A stretch of DNA of 32,556 nt from Fonticella tunisiensis (GTDB taxonomy: Bacteria; Bacillota; Clostridia; Clostridiales; Caloramatoraceae): the NCBI RefSeq assembly GCF_004364155.1, contig NZ_SOAZ01000029.1, positions 1 through 32,556 of the forward strand, read 5' to 3'. Position numbers and translations under genes: made by a program. Positions 7,585 to 15,272 of the stretch are shown one piece after another (the first letter of the stretch is position 1; every line of letters starts with the position of its first letter). The notes under the pieces were generated by a model. It was not told where the DNA came from. It searched no databases and saw only the letters and a program-made list of their open reading frames with translations.

Positions 7585-8286
7585 TTAATTTTCCAGTTGA
7601 GGTTCCGTAAAATATCTTGTAATTCCACAGTATATTGCCCATGCTATTTTATTCTGATAATCTTCCTGATTTAGAAGTCTCTCTTCTTCAGGATTTGAAA
7701 GAAAACCGCATTCCACAAGTATGGAAGGTACCGGATTATCCTTTAATATATAATAGGTATTGTTAGCCTTTTCTTCCCTTCTATTGTTCCTGTCCAATAC
7801 TTTTATAAGCTCCTCCTGGGTTATTTTAGCAAGCCTTTTACTTTTTTCGTCATCCCTATTGTAAAAAACCTGAGCTCCGTAGTATTGAGACTGTGGAAAA
7901 CTGTTTAAATGGATACTTATAAATACATCGGCCCTGTACTCTTTGATTATCTCCTTTCTGTTTTTCATATCGGTACTCTTTCTATTTTTATCCGTTTCAG
8001 CATACAGCCCTTCATCCACTTCCCTTATCATTATGACAGTATTGCCGTGCTCCTCCAGATATCCCTTTAGCTTTTGTGATATTTTAAGGTTTACATCCTT
8101 TTCTAGAGTTCCACTCCTGCCTATAGCCCCTGGATCCCTTCCTCCATGGCCTGCATCTATTATGATTACCCTATTGCCAGATGGAACATTTCTGTGAAGA
8201 AATATATTTTTATATGTAATATCAAACAGCGCAATTAATAGACCAATTATTACTACTATAATTATCTGGCTATATCTTTTTAACAC
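7585..8286 (-). CDS. cwlD: N-acetylmuramoyl-L-alanine amidase CwlD (spore cortex)
   Basis: Zinc amidase of the Amidase_3 family. In spore formers CwlD, with PdaA, removes peptide side chains so that muramic-delta-lactam can form in cortex peptidoglycan, which germination lytic enzymes need. The protein is 233 aa with an N-terminal membrane anchor (residues 7-23) and no cell-wall-binding repeats, as in CwlD. Zinc ligands and catalytic residues are in place: H47 (DAGHGGRDPGA), E62 (LEKDVN), H126 (SIHLNS) and E192 (VECGFLSNP). The start is GTG at 8286 behind a GGGGGAG site. A sigma-E-like promoter lies at 8316-8344, matching mother-cell expression of cwlD in Bacillus. A broken second copy is at 10318-10688. 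Confidence 0.92.
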   Translation of the reverse strand: MLKRYSQIIIVVIIGLLIALFDITYKNIFLHRNVPSGNRVIIIDAGHGGRDPGAIGRSGTLEKDVNLKISQKLKGYLEEHGNTVIMIREVDEGLYAETDKNRKSTDMKNRKEIIKEYRADVFISIHLNSFPQSQYYGAQVFYNRDDEKSKRLAKITQEELIKVLDRNNRREEKANNTYYILKDNPVPSILVECGFLSNPEEERLLNQEDYQNKIAWAIYCGITRYFTEPQLEN

Positions 8287-8315
8287 AAAACCACTCCCCC
8301 GGCGAAATCAATACT

Positions 8316-8344
8316 ATTTTATGAACGCTTTTAACACGATATGA
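8316..8344 (-). promoter_or_regulatory. Sigma-E-like sporulation promoter of cwlD
   Basis: On the minus strand the -35-like TCATATC (8344-8338) and the -10-like CATAAAAT (8323-8316) are separated by exactly 14 bases. This fits the Bacillus sigma-E consensus (KMATATT, 14-15 bases, CATACAHT) with one mismatch in each box. It would start transcription about 20 bases before the GTG of cwlD. The assignment is by eye. Confidence 0.55.
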
Positions 8345-8617
8345 AAGGCTTTTTATAATTAAGCCCGAGGAGAATCAATTACTTGTTAAACGTCAAAATA
8401 AACCATATTAATTTTACCTGAAAACGGCATAATTAAATCACCTTTAACTCTTGCGTAAAATTGAATAATCTGCCTTTTGGAATGCAAATTAAGAAAACCG
8501 TCAATACTTTTAATTAATTGTCACACTTACAAATTTACATAATATAATGTACTGAGAAAAGAATCCTGCTTTAATTAAACAATTTTGCTGGATTCAATCT
8601 ATGGAGGTGTAACATTC
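8345..8617. other. Divergent spacer between cwlD and the beta-rich cassette
   Basis: About 270 bases of AT-rich DNA with no gene. Facing the cassette is CATAATATA (8538-8546), which resembles a sigma-K type -10 (CATAnnnTA) without a recognisable -35. TTGTCA (8519-8524) with TAATAT 16 bases on is an alternative vegetative reading. TGAATA (8462-8467) followed after 17 bases by CAAATTA is weakly sigma-G-like. None is decisive. Confidence 0.3.
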
Positions 8618-9022
8618 ATGCCAAATCTTGCTGTAATTGATCTGAAAAAATTACTTGGAACTCCTGATTTAGCAAAAACAACAGACCCTGACGATACAAT
8701 GACAAGCATTATGCAGCTTTTAAAGGGTATATTGAATCAATCAATAAGCGGACCTACTCCTGCAGCTACTACTTTAACCTCCGGGCAGCTAACGTCTATT
8801 GGTACTACGGCAACTCAGCTTCCTTCATTGCCTTGTAAAAAGGTAATTTTACAAGCAGACCTTGTTAATCTTGTTGGCGTTTTAGTAGGTGGCTCCTCTG
8901 GACAGTTTTATAATTTAGTAGCTGGCTCAAGTGTAACCCTTGATGTTTCAAATCTTAACCAAATTTATGTAAGGGCTAGCGCGGTAGGCATTGCTAATGT
9001 AAATTGGATTGTTATTAGCTGA
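8618..9022 (+). CDS. Beta-rich structural-type protein of unknown function, first gene of cassette
   Basis: A 134-aa protein. The ATG at 8618 is used because GGAGGTG (8603-8609) lies 8 bases upstream. There is no signal peptide. An N-terminal helical part (residues 5-45, including a repeated hydrophobic pattern around IMQLLKGILNQSI) leads through a Thr/Ser/Pro linker to a C-terminal beta domain (about 55-134) with TATQLPSLPCKKVILQADL, VGG, AGSSVTLDVSNLNQIYVRAS and a final VNWIVIS. That C-terminal pattern resembles small beta-sandwich decoration proteins seen in phage virions and in spore or cell-surface proteins. I cannot name the family. It is followed after 51 bases by the DNRLRE protein, with the same strand and style. 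A role as a spore-surface or appendage component is inferred from context only. Confidence 0.65.
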   Translation: MPNLAVIDLKKLLGTPDLAKTTDPDDTMTSIMQLLKGILNQSISGPTPAATTLTSGQLTSIGTTATQLPSLPCKKVILQADLVNLVGVLVGGSSGQFYNLVAGSSVTLDVSNLNQIYVRASAVGIANVNWIVIS

Positions 9023-9073
9023 TAATCTTAAAATTACTAACTATATTTTATGTGTAAAAGTAGGTGAATTTCG

Positions 9074-9898
9074 ATGCCTGAAATAGTTTTAACAGCAGAA
9101 CGAAGCCTTACAACAACTACAGCTGATTTAAATGGGAATATAAATACAGATACGCTTTATATAGGAAGGGACGAGAATAATGCCTATAGAAGCTATCTTT
9201 ACTTTGATACCTCATCATTATCTGATACTTTAAATATCGTATCAGTAAGCCTTATACTTCCTATTATAAAAGATTTCTATCCATGCTGCAAAAAATGCTT
9301 TTTTGTTTATCCACTCACATCGGATTTTGGAGACTATACAACGTTTTTAAATTTCCCTACATTTGGAAGCCCATATACAAAGATGCGATATCACAGCGGT
9401 CCAGTTGAAATTGATATTACTAATATCGTATCAAACTGGATTAATAATAATTTAGTTAACTATGGATTAATGATAAAGGGAACAGAGTCCTCCTGCTCCC
9501 TTATGACCTTCGGTTCTGCGATAAACCCTGACCCTAACCTTGTTCCAAAGCTTAGAATTATTTACAGTCTCGGGCCGAAACCAGTTCCAAGCCTTGTTAA
9601 CTTTAAAGAGAAGAATTTTACACTGTCCAATACTTCTCCAACCTCAACTTCAACATGTGTAGGCACCTTTAAGGATGGAACCTTCTTTATTACAAGAACA
9701 GATGCGGGTACAGACCCGCTGACCTTTACTATTCAAGTAAGCGCCGACGGAACAACCTGGGTAACTGACAGTTCTGATACCCTCACTAATGGAAGTATAG
9801 CACTGGTTCCTCTTTACTTTGGGAAATGCTATCGACTCATAGGTTCGGGAGCAGGAACCTGGAATGTGAATGTAAAGTTTGTTTATCAATACTATTAA
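9074..9898 (+). CDS. DNRLRE-domain protein with C-terminal DUF6385-like domain
   Basis: A 274-aa protein; ATG 9074 with AGGTG 7 bases upstream. Residues about 3-167 match the DNRLRE/disaggregatase-related beta fold: a leading DTLYIGRDENNAYRSYLYFD, a central VEIDITNIVSNWINN and a final LVPKLRIIYSL. A cysteine cluster (C71, C72, C75) inserts near residue 70. Residues about 174-274 form a second beta domain (VNFKEKNFTL, DGTFFIT, QVSADGTTWV, PLYFGKCYRLIG, VKFVYQYY) clearly paralogous to the whole of the next protein; I associate it with DUF6385. There is no signal peptide despite the surface-protein style, which would suit assembly inside the mother cell during sporulation. The function is unknown and likely structural or adhesive. 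Confidence 0.75.
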   Translation: MPEIVLTAERSLTTTTADLNGNINTDTLYIGRDENNAYRSYLYFDTSSLSDTLNIVSVSLILPIIKDFYPCCKKCFFVYPLTSDFGDYTTFLNFPTFGSPYTKMRYHSGPVEIDITNIVSNWINNNLVNYGLMIKGTESSCSLMTFGSAINPDPNLVPKLRIIYSLGPKPVPSLVNFKEKNFTLSNTSPTSTSTCVGTFKDGTFFITRTDAGTDPLTFTIQVSADGTTWVTDSSDTLTNGSIALVPLYFGKCYRLIGSGAGTWNVNVKFVYQYY

Positions 9899-9926
9899 AT
9901 TAACTTTAGCGATGTAGGTGATTATG

Positions 9927-10274
9927 ATGGCTTTTGTAACTTTCAAAGAAAAAACCTTTAATATAGACACCACAGACGATTCTTACACAACCCCTGCAAT
10001 TAATACAAGCAAAATGAAGGATGGAACCTTTTTTGTAACAAATTTAAGCCTGCTTACTGATCTTAATGTTAAGATACAGGCAAGTGCAGACGGAATTACC
10101 TGGGTTGATGATTATTCAGACCTGGCACCCAAAGCTGTTGCAGGACCTCCTGTAGTCTATAATCCAATAGCTATAGCCCCACTTTATTTTGCAAAATACT
10201 ATAGATTATCACTTGAAAGCGATCCACCCACTGAAGTCAAGGCTGCAGTTAAATTTGTATATCAAGTGTTCTAA
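9927..10274 (+). CDS. Stand-alone DUF6385-like beta-domain protein
   Basis: A 115-aa protein that is a free-standing version of the C-terminal domain of its upstream neighbour. Shared blocks in order are F-KEK-F, DGTFF-T, ASADG-TWV-D-SD, APLYF-K-YRL and VKFVYQ. I choose the ATG at 9927 (AGGTG 6 bases upstream); ATG 9924 and GTG 9918 are alternatives. There is no signal peptide and no cysteine. It has arisen by duplication of the domain or by loss of the DNRLRE part. It ends the cassette, followed by a perfect 16-bp hairpin. The role is unknown; probably a structural subunit paired with the DNRLRE protein. Confidence 0.7.
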   Translation: MAFVTFKEKTFNIDTTDDSYTTPAINTSKMKDGTFFVTNLSLLTDLNVKIQASADGITWVDDYSDLAPKAVAGPPVVYNPIAIAPLYFAKYYRLSLESDPPTEVKAAVKFVYQVF

Positions 10275-10275
10275 T

Positions 10276-10310
10276 AAATGAGGAATGCATTTAAAATGCA
10301 TTCCTCATTT
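10276..10310. terminator. Bidirectional terminator, perfect 16-bp stem
   Basis: AAATGAGGAATGCATT (10276-10291) and its exact complement (10295-10310) enclose a TAA loop. The stem ends in A/T-rich bases on both sides, so it can end the beta-rich cassette (+) and also anything read from the cwlD pseudogene (-). Confidence 0.85.
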
Positions 10311-10317
10311 TATTCAT

Positions 10318-10688
10318 CTATTCAAGATTATTCTCAGACTTTGGTTCTGTTAAATACCCGGTTAATCCACAATATATAGCCCAGACAACTTATTCTGATA
10401 GTCCTCCTGCTGAAGCAATATTTTTTCCTCAGGGTTAGACAAAAATCCACACTCTACAAATATTGCCGTGCTTCTCTTCGATATACTCAGGTTTATTTCT
10501 TTCTCAATTGCTCCATTCTTGACTATTGCTCTATAATCCCTTCCTCCATGCCATGCATAGATCAATATAACCTTATTACTTGAAGGAACCTTTTTGCCTT
10601 TGAAAACAAACTCCTGTGTAATATCAAATACTAATATGAATAATACTATTAATATTATTATAAATACCCTTGAATACTTTAACACCAA
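10318..10688 (-). pseudogene. Decayed second copy of cwlD
   Basis: The 108-aa open frame (10362-10688) aligns with CwlD from its first residues: membrane anchor, FDIT, KVPSSNKVILI, HGGRD, EKEINLSISK, then directly VECGFLSNPEE and LLQQEDYQNK. About 113 residues are missing in frame, including the zinc ligand corresponding to H126. The DAGHGG motif has become YAWHGG. After QEDYQNK a frameshift leads to an early stop, but another frame still reads WAIYCGLTGYLTEP up to a TAG at 10318-10320, matching the CwlD C-terminus. It cannot be an active amidase. TTG at 10688 or the following GTG is the start. Its sigma-E-like promoter survives. This is a clear relic of a cwlD duplication. Confidence 0.88.
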
Positions 10689-10713
10689 ACCACCCTTAAA
10701 AAAATCTAAATTA

Positions 10714-10742
10714 ATTATATGTTGTTTTTAATAGTAATATAA
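10714..10742 (-). promoter_or_regulatory. Sigma-E-like promoter of the cwlD pseudogene
   Basis: On the minus strand TTATATT (10742-10736) and CATATAAT (10721-10714) are spaced by 14 bases, the same arrangement as the cwlD promoter at 8316-8344. It fits the sigma-E consensus with one mismatch per box. Its survival suggests the duplication carried the promoter and that the relic may still be transcribed in the mother cell. Confidence 0.5.
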
Positions 10743-10788
10743 GAAAAGCCAAAATATTACATAGATAGTTATTGCCATAGATGGTTCG

Positions 10789-10817
10789 TTGTCGCCGATG
10801 TCTTTTTATGATATTAT
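10789..10817 (+). promoter_or_regulatory. Vegetative-type promoter of the MBL-fold hydrolase gene
   Basis: TTGTCG (10789-10794), 17 bases, then TATTAT (10812-10817), a reasonable sigma-A match about 50 bases before the ATG at 10868. Confidence 0.5.
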
Positions 10818-10867
10818 TTAATAAACGCAATAAATAAACGACTTAATCATTGATAGGAAGTGAATAC

Positions 10868-11761
10868 ATGGACTTAATCAAGATAAAAGGAAATGCATAC
10901 TTCTTTAATGCACCTACTAATTCAGGTGTATATGTTTTTAAAAATAAAAACTGCCTCATTATAGATACAGGGCTTAATAACGGCCAGGCCAGAAAACTTG
11001 AGGAGGCACTTCTAAGGAGTGGATTTCATCCAAAGTACATAATAAATACCCATAGTCATCTGGATCACTGCGGAGGGAATTCCTATTTTCAGGAAAATTA
11101 CTCTGGATGTATAGTGTATACCTCTGAACTTGAAAGGGTATATCTCGAAAATCCTCATATTTATCCAACAACTTTATTCTCCTCAAGCCCTCCAAAAGAA
11201 CTCTATAGAAAACAAAGGCCCTTAAGGGTAGATTTTACCCTTGAAAAAGGAAGCATTAAAATAAACGACGAAAAGTTTGAAATCATACCACTTAAGGGAC
11301 ACACAATAGATCAGATAGGTATCATTACTCCAGAGAAAGTATGCTTCCTTGGAGACTCCATATTTAGCCAGGAAACTATTAATAAGTATGGATTGCCTTA
11401 TCTTAATGACGTAGGTGAAACCATTGACACGCTTATTTATCTAAGAGAAGTCGAGTGTGAATTTTTTGTACCTGGCCATTCCGACCAATTCCTTAGTCGG
11501 AAGGAACTGCTGGAGCTCATTGACCTTAATCTCAACAATATAGATAAGTATATAATGCAAATCAAGGAACTTTTAGACCAACCTTTGACCCGTGAGGAGC
11601 TCCTTGAAAACCTTATAGTGCTTAATGATTTTGCAGTAAATTACACTCAGTATCACCTTTATCATTCATCACTCTCGGCATTTCTTGCATATTTATTTAA
11701 CAGTGATAAGATAACTTATTCCATAGAAAACGGAAAGGTCTATTATTATAATTGCGTATAA
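10868..11761 (+). CDS. MBL-fold metallo-hydrolase
   Basis: Metallo-beta-lactamase-superfamily hydrolase, 297 aa, cytoplasmic (no signal peptide). The metal-binding motif THSHLDHCGG supplies H62, H64, D66 and H67. Further ligands are H145 (LKGHTIDQIG), D163 (FLGDSIF) and H204 (VPGHSD), giving a full di-metal site. The C-terminal 90 residues are helical and look like a lid or dimerisation region with no known motif. ATG 10868 is chosen with AGGAAGTG 5 bases upstream. The gene is single, with its own promoter and terminator. The glyoxalase-II-like layout allows thioesterase or similar hydrolysis, but the substrate cannot be predicted. Confidence 0.85.
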   Translation: MDLIKIKGNAYFFNAPTNSGVYVFKNKNCLIIDTGLNNGQARKLEEALLRSGFHPKYIINTHSHLDHCGGNSYFQENYSGCIVYTSELERVYLENPHIYPTTLFSSSPPKELYRKQRPLRVDFTLEKGSIKINDEKFEIIPLKGHTIDQIGIITPEKVCFLGDSIFSQETINKYGLPYLNDVGETIDTLIYLREVECEFFVPGHSDQFLSRKELLELIDLNLNNIDKYIMQIKELLDQPLTREELLENLIVLNDFAVNYTQYHLYHSSLSAFLAYLFNSDKITYSIENGKVYYYNCV

Positions 11762-11814
11762 TTTTAATAGAATAAACAGGGCTTCGCCAACCTTGAATAG
11801 AAATAAAATCGAGC

Positions 11815-11837
11815 AAAAAGATGTCAGGCACCTTTTT
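11815..11837 (+). terminator. Terminator of the MBL-fold gene, of the GGTGTCAGGCACC type
   Basis: AAAAAGATG pairs with CACCTTTTT around TCAGG with a single mismatch, and the right arm itself provides the T run. It lies 54 bases after the stop codon. The core TGTCAGGCACC is one I associate with short hairpins scattered through many Firmicutes genomes. Confidence 0.7.
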
Positions 11838-11862
11838 ATTTGATTCTCACAATACAAAAAAT

Positions 11863-11888
11863 AAAAACCTCTCGTATGAGAGGTTTTT
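11863..11888 (-). terminator. Terminator of the rplM-rpsI operon
   Basis: AAAAACCTCTC/GAGAGGTTTTT, an 11-bp perfect stem with a 4-base loop, directly beyond the rpsI stop codon. On the minus strand its second arm ends in TTTTTAT. It is close to perfectly symmetrical and may also act on the plus strand. Confidence 0.88.
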
Positions 11889-11890
11889 CA

Positions 11891-12283
11891 TTATCTCTTT
11901 GAGAACTGTGGAGCTCTTCTTGCCTTCTTGAGACCGTACTTCTTTCTTTCTACCATTCTTGGGTCTCTTGTGAGGAATCCTGCCTTCTTTAGGACTGGCC
12001 TTAAGTCGGCATCTGCCTTTACAAGGGCCCTTGCAATACCATGTCTTATAGCTCCAGCCTGGCCTGTAAATCCACCACCATGCACGTTTACAATAACATC
12101 ATACTTACCCTCTGTTCCAGTAAGTACTAACGGCTGTCTTACTATAACCTTTAAAGTTTCAAGGCCAAAGTAGTCGTCTATGTCTCTCTTGTTTATAGTT
12201 ATCTTACCTTCTCCTGGCACAAGCCTAACTCTTGCAACAGAAGTCTTTCTTCTTCCAGTTCCGTAGTATTGTACTCTTTCCAT
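11891..12283 (-). CDS. rpsI: 30S ribosomal protein S9 (uS9)
   Basis: Component of the small-subunit head. The 130-aa length is normal, and it has the conserved N-terminal [14 protein letters not shown] block. The C-terminal tail APQFSKR has the terminal Arg that reaches the P-site tRNA anticodon stem. The ATG at 12283 follows GGGAGG by 8 bases; a GTG lies one codon upstream. It is second in the rplM-rpsI pair, whose tight coupling is conserved in most bacteria. Confidence 0.97.
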   Translation of the reverse strand: MERVQYYGTGRRKTSVARVRLVPGEGKITINKRDIDDYFGLETLKVIVRQPLVLTGTEGKYDVIVNVHGGGFTGQAGAIRHGIARALVKADADLRPVLKKAGFLTRDPRMVERKKYGLKKARRAPQFSKR

Positions 12284-12308
12284 CACTGCATCCTCCCTTC
12301 ACACCACA

Positions 12309-12743
12309 TTAGTATTTAAGCTCGAGCACTTCTGGTTTCTGTGCTTCATGGTTGTGTTCTGGTCCTCTGTATACCTTGAGCTTCTTAATCATCTTTCTTC
12401 CAAGTGGTCCCTTTGGAAGCATTCTTCTAACTGCTTCTTCAATAACAAGCTCTGGCTTAGTTTCAATCATCTTTCTGTATGGTGTTTCCTTCAATCCACC
12501 TGGATAAAGTGAGTGATGTCTATAAAGCTTTTGATCGAGCTTCTTTCCTGTTAGAGCTACCTTTTCAGCGTTTACAACTATTACAAAGTCTCCGGTGTCA
12601 ACATGTGGAGTAAAGGTAGGCTTATGTTTACCTCTAAGTATTGCTGCTATCTGGCTTGCCATTCTTCCAAGTGTCTTATCTGTTGCATCAATAACATACC
12701 ATTTTCTTTTAACATCTTCGGCCTTTGCCATGTATGTTTTCAT
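12309..12743 (-). CDS. rplM: 50S ribosomal protein L13 (uL13)
   Basis: Early-assembling 50S protein, 144 aa, full length. Family blocks are the N-terminal [16 protein letters not shown], the [20 protein letters not shown] segment and [18 protein letters not shown] near the C-terminus. It is the first gene of a two-gene operon with its own promoter (12851-12879) and a roughly 100-nt leader. In other Firmicutes an L13-type leader is thought to give feedback control. Confidence 0.97.
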   Translation of the reverse strand: MKTYMAKAEDVKRKWYVIDATDKTLGRMASQIAAILRGKHKPTFTPHVDTGDFVIVVNAEKVALTGKKLDQKLYRHHSLYPGGLKETPYRKMIETKPELVIEEAVRRMLPKGPLGRKMIKKLKVYRGPEHNHEAQKPEVLELKY

Positions 12744-12844
12744 CTTTTTCCCTCCCTGAACTTATCTGGTACCTGTATTCCTGTTATTAAACTTATATCG
12801 ACAGATCCGGGGCTAGTGGATCATGACTTCTTCATTAAACACCA
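12744..12844 (-). promoter_or_regulatory. rplM leader, candidate ribosomal-protein leader RNA
   Basis: About 100 nt of 5' UTR between the rplM promoter and gene. It can form GATCC/GGATC (12818-12822 with 12804-12808) around a 9-nt loop, then a CTGT/ACAG pair, ahead of the GGGAGGG ribosome-binding site. Rfam holds an L13 leader family for Firmicutes; whether this sequence fits it would need a covariance search. Confidence 0.35.
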
Positions 12845-12850
12845 TTCTAT

Positions 12851-12879
12851 ATTTTAATACAACGAGCCGGGTGTGTCAA
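12851..12879 (-). promoter_or_regulatory. Sigma-A promoter of rplM-rpsI
   Basis: On the minus strand a consensus -35 TTGACA (12879-12874) and TAAAAT (12856-12851) are separated by exactly 17 bases. It sits just past the truA stop codon, so rplM-rpsI can be transcribed independently of the ecf-truA genes. Confidence 0.88.
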
Positions 12880-12882
12880 GTA

Positions 12883-13617
12883 TCAATAATATACTTTTTC
12901 CAGGCACAGTCCTGATGCTGGAGCTGTTTGGCCTGCTCTCTCCCTGTCTTTGCTCAGTATTATTTCCTCGATTTCACTTCCAGCTATCCTGCCCCTCCCA
13001 ATATCAACGAGGGTCCCCGCTATAATCCTAACCATGTTATACAGAAAGCCATCCGCTTCTATAAACATTTTGATTATATCTCCATCCTTTATAAGTTCCA
13101 GTTGCCTTACTGTCCTTACAGAGGTTTTAACAGAGCTTCCTGAAGCCCTAAAGGCAGAAAAATCATGCTTCCCTAAAAACGCCCTCGAGGCCTTCACCAT
13201 CGCTTCAAAGTCAAGGGCATAGGGACAGTGCATAACATAGTTTCTCATATATGCAGGCTTAGCCCTTCTGTTAAGTATTGTATAGCTGTATCTTTTTCCC
13301 CTGCTGCAGTACCTTGCATGAAAATTATCCGAAACCTCCTCAGCCAGGATCACAGTTATATCCTCTGGCAACCTGGCGTTAATGGCCTGTGGAAGCTTTT
13401 CTGTCGGTATCTTAGTATCAGTAAAAAAGTTAGCCACCTGTCCTCTTGCATGCACACCTGCATCTGTTCTGCTTGAACCTATTATCGTTATATCTTCCTT
13501 TGTCAAGGAGCTTATAGCATCCTCTACTACTTCCTGTATGGACATGGCATTTTTCTGCCTCTGCCATCCAGCATATCTTGTACCATCATATTCTATGACT
13601 ATTTTTATGTTTCTCAT
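12883..13617 (-). CDS. truA: tRNA pseudouridine synthase A
   Basis: Makes pseudouridine at positions 38-40 of the tRNA anticodon arm. 244 aa, full length. The catalytic Asp is D52 in GSSRTDAGVHARGQ, and further family motifs are GWQRQ near residue 18 and FLYNMVRIIAGTLVDIGRGR near the C-terminus. The ATG at 13617 abuts the ecfT stop codon with no gap, so translation is coupled. This ecf-truA-rplM-rpsI order is standard in Firmicutes. Confidence 0.96.
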   Translation of the reverse strand: MRNIKIVIEYDGTRYAGWQRQKNAMSIQEVVEDAISSLTKEDITIIGSSRTDAGVHARGQVANFFTDTKIPTEKLPQAINARLPEDITVILAEEVSDNFHARYCSRGKRYSYTILNRRAKPAYMRNYVMHCPYALDFEAMVKASRAFLGKHDFSAFRASGSSVKTSVRTVRQLELIKDGDIIKMFIEADGFLYNMVRIIAGTLVDIGRGRIAGSEIEEIILSKDRERAGQTAPASGLCLEKVYY

Positions 13618-14415
13618 CTAAAATCGCCTGCTTAGAATTGATATGACAACCAGCAGCGTTGTTATGACAACTGCTGTTATGTCCCGTTTTTCTATCTTAA
13701 GCTGTTTAAGCCTTGTTCTTCCTTCTCCTCCCCTGTAGCACCTTGCTTCCATGGCCATTGCAAGGTCATCTGCTCTTCTGAATGAGCTTATGAAAAGAGG
13801 CACAAGCAGCGGAACAAGGTTCTTAGCCCTCTTAACTATATTTCCAGATTCGAAGTCTGCTCCTCTTGCCATCTGGGCCTTCATAATTTTATCCGTTTCA
13901 TCCAGAAGTGTAGGTATAAACCTCAATGCGATAGTCATCATCATGGCAAGCTCATGTGCGGGAAGGCCAACTCTCTTGAAGGGGTTTAAAAGCCTCTCTA
14001 TTCCGTCTGTAAGGGCTATAGGAGAAGTCGTTAACGTCAATATAGATGTTCCTATTATAAGAAATATAAGCCTTAATACCATAAAAACCGCAAGGTAAAC
14101 TCCCCTATCTGTTATGGTTATTGGTCCCTTCTGAAAGATGGGGGTTCCAGGGGTTAAAAAGGCATTAAGCACTGCTGTAAACACTATAATCCATAGTATT
14201 GGCTTGATACCTTTAAATATATATTTAAAAGGTATTTTAGCAATCAATATAACGGCCAGTGTATAAAGGGCTATAAATATATACCCTCTATAGTTATTTA
14301 CAATGAATAGAACTACTATAAACACAAAGGACAGCAAAATCTTAACACGCGGATCAAGTTTGTGTACAAAGGAATCTCCGGGCAGGTATTGTCCAATAGT
14401 GATGTCCTTAATCAT
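13618..14415 (-). CDS. ecfT: ECF transporter transmembrane protein EcfT
   Basis: Membrane scaffold of the energy-coupling factor module that couples the EcfA ATPases to interchangeable vitamin-binding S components. 265 aa with several transmembrane segments. The cytoplasmic coupling helices show the ARG signature at 183-185 ([11 protein letters not shown]) and its variant ARC at 224-226 ([11 protein letters not shown]), which contact the two ATPases. It overlaps ecfA2 by 4 bases (ATGA) and abuts truA. No S component lies nearby, so this is a group II (shared) ECF module. Confidence 0.95.
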   Translation of the reverse strand: MIKDITIGQYLPGDSFVHKLDPRVKILLSFVFIVVLFIVNNYRGYIFIALYTLAVILIAKIPFKYIFKGIKPILWIIVFTAVLNAFLTPGTPIFQKGPITITDRGVYLAVFMVLRLIFLIIGTSILTLTTSPIALTDGIERLLNPFKRVGLPAHELAMMMTIALRFIPTLLDETDKIMKAQMARGADFESGNIVKRAKNLVPLLVPLFISSFRRADDLAMAMEARCYRGGEGRTRLKQLKIEKRDITAVVITTLLVVISILSRRF

Positions 14416-15272
14416 TTTATATCTCCCCTCAGAATTTTCATAAGTTCCTGTTTGGCTTCCTCTACAGTAATTATATCTTCCCTTATATTATAACCCTTTT
14501 CCCTGAGCCTCCTGGCAAGATAAGTAACCTGCGGAACTCCAAGCCCTATTTTCTCAAGGGTCTCAACTTCTCTGAAAACTTCCCTTGGAGAACCCATAAG
14601 TATATTTTTCCCCTTATACATAACTATAAGCCTATTTACAAGTTTTGCAACATCCTCCATGCTGTGGGAAACAAGTATAATCGTTATTTTGTACTCCTCA
14701 TGGAGCCTTTTAATCTGGCTCAGTATTTCATCTCTTCCTCTTGGGTCAAGCCCCGCCGTGGGTTCATCAAGTATGAGTATTTTAGGTTCCATGGCAAGAA
14801 CTCCCGCAATAGCTACCCTTCTCCTCTGTCCTCCGCTCAGTTCGAAGGGCGATTTATCCCTATATTTTTCTATATCAATACCTACCACCTCAAGGGCACG
14901 CCTTACTCTCTCATCCACCTCTTCTGCAGACAGTCCCAGGTTTGTTGGTCCAAAGGCCACGTCCTTATATATGGTTTCCTCAAAAAGTTGATGTTCGGGG
15001 TATTGGAAGACAAGTCCTACCTTTTGTCTTATTTTCCTCAGCTCTACTCCCTTTTCTGTTATACACTCTCCGTCTATATATATATTTCCTGATGTGGGTT
15101 TTAGAAGACCGTTTAGCTGCTGTATAAGTGTAGATTTGCCCGATCCCGTATGCCCTATAAGCCCTATGAACTCACCGTCTTTAATCTCGAAGGAAACGTC
15201 GTCTATCGCTGTCTTTTCAAAGGGTGTTCCAGGCATGTATTTGTATGTTAGATTTTCTACTTTGATTGACAT
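14412..15272 (-). CDS. ecfA2: ECF transporter ATP-binding protein EcfA2
   Basis: The second ATPase of the ECF module (EcfA'), 286 aa. Walker [10 protein letters not shown] (40-48), Q-loop around Q90, signature LSGGQ (145-149) and Walker B ILILDE (165-170) are intact, with the switch His in VSHSMEDV. It overlaps the stop of ecfA1 by 16 bases and the start of ecfT by 4, so the three proteins are translationally coupled. It powers uptake of vitamins or metals bound by S components encoded elsewhere. Confidence 0.95.
   Translation of the reverse strand: MSIKVENLTYKYMPGTPFEKTAIDDVSFEIKDGEFIGLIGHTGSGKSTLIQQLNGLLKPTSGNIYIDGECITEKGVELRKIRQKVGLVFQYPEHQLFEETIYKDVAFGPTNLGLSAEEVDERVRRALEVVGIDIEKYRDKSPFELSGGQRRRVAIAGVLAMEPKILILDEPTAGLDPRGRDEILSQIKRLHEEYKITIILVSHSMEDVAKLVNRLIVMYKGKNILMGSPREVFREVETLEKIGLGVPQVTYLARRLREKGYNIREDIITVEEAKQELMKILRGDIK

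Noticed and set aside
8618-10274. Prophage tail module
   Set aside because: The three beta-rich proteins resemble virion decoration proteins, but no terminase, capsid, portal, tape-measure, integrase or lysis gene is present; the nearby amidase is CwlD, not an endolysin.
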